Positions 63,541 to 64,000 of a stretch of DNA of 64,000 nucleotides are shown here, piece by piece. The position numbers and the translations under genes were made by a program. The notes beneath the pieces were generated by a model. It was given only the letters and a program-made list of their open reading frames with translations. It was not told the DNA's origin and searched no databases. The stretch spans positions 744,001 to 808,000 of the forward strand of contig JAFCMP010000445.1 in NCBI GenBank assembly GCA_017506865.1, in the 5' to 3' direction. Position 1 is the stretch's first letter. Every line of letters begins with the position of its first letter. This DNA is from Tribonema minus. Taxonomy: Eukaryota > Sar > Xanthophyceae > Tribonematales > Tribonemataceae.

Positions 63541-64000
63541 CGCTGTCCGGGCCCACCCCGCTTTTTCGCACTGAGTGAAACCACAAAGTTTGGTTCAGCA
63601 CAACGGGTGAGTGTTACTGTGTTGCACTCGTGCTGGTGGTGGCGGCACCCCCGCGCAGACAGAGCTCCCCTGTGATCTTTTTTCTAGCTCGCCCTCGCCA
63701 GCGGTTTCTGATTGGGCTCACTGCAACCAGGAAGCTGTGGATTGATGACACAGGCGAGGCGGTGATGCTCGAACAAACAGCAAAAGTTGAAGTTCTCTCA
63801 GGTTTGTGCGTGTTGCAAGGCTCGTTAAGCATGAATATTCACAGAGCTGTGCGAGCTGTGGAGCGCTGTCGATCCTGCTGCTGTGGCAGCCCTGCAGCAA
63901 AGTCCTTCTCCACAAGAGCGCTGCATCGGCACAGAACAGCGTTGGTGCAGGCGCGCTGGTGGCCGGAGTGCTCTGCATCAAGGTAATGCCGTTATCGTTG
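63541..64000 (+). other. Right flank with one possible plus-strand exon
   Basis: This is the upstream flank of the CELF-like gene. A candidate plus-strand exon runs from about 63898 (CCTGCAG acceptor) to 63982 (AAG|GTAATG). It reads KVLLHKSAASAQNSVGAGAL, then VAGVLCIK, which looks like a membrane or signal segment, but there is no second exon inside the window to confirm it. I do not recognise it. Confidence 0.3.

Overview
This window is nuclear DNA from a GC-rich, intron-rich eukaryote, most likely a unicellular alga. A green (prasinophyte-like) alga is my first guess and a haptophyte my second. The reasons are many spliceosomal introns with GTGAGT/GTGCGT donors and C-rich acceptor tracts, TTAGGG-type telomere-like words, alanine- and glutamine-rich proteins, a plant-type SANT protein, Golgi-type carbohydrate sulfotransferases and ankyrin/F-box-like proteins. 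The species cannot be fixed from sequence alone. I see no bacterial operons, phage, CRISPR or rRNA. The gene models below were assembled by hand from conserved peptides, splice sites and intron-phase bookkeeping. Most models keep one reading frame through every junction.

Layout. (1) Two tandem paralogous type II membrane carbohydrate sulfotransferase genes lie on the minus strand: ST1 at 13651-3567 and ST2 at 22989-15629, 8 exons each, 488 and 486 aa. (2) A 3.6 kb repeat-rich stretch without a convincing gene follows (22990-26630). (3) An F-box-like/ankyrin-type gene is on the minus strand (29412-26631, 439 aa). (4) A small conserved gene of unknown function is on the minus strand (33162-30806, 187 aa). 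It is divergently paired with (5) the only substantial plus-strand gene, an unrecognised multi-pass membrane protein (33456-39486). (6) Two 3' exons of a Gly-rich protein are on the minus strand (43079-42215). (7) A minus-strand gene reads as one SANT + DUF3755-like nuclear protein (50227-43903). (8) A complete CELF/Bruno-family RNA-binding protein with three RRMs is on the minus strand (63540-52767, 11 exons, 506 aa). (9) A possible plus-strand exon runs to the right edge.

The most unusual feature is not a gene but the introns. In nearly every gene the introns contain spaced, decaying copies of the adjacent exon edge. Copies of an exon's 3' end plus its 5' splice site lie downstream of that exon. 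Copies of an exon's 5' end plus its 3' splice site lie upstream of it. I call these exon-edge echoes. More than 60 copies occur in at least 25 arrays over six genes. Copies nearest the real exon tend to be longer and better preserved, and many keep an intact GT or AG. I do not know this architecture as a described system. Other shared intron features are a ~120 bp dispersed element found five times, always in introns and in both orientations; long C-homopolymers placed as polypyrimidine tracts just before acceptors; and very frequent ACTTCAA/TTGAAGT words.
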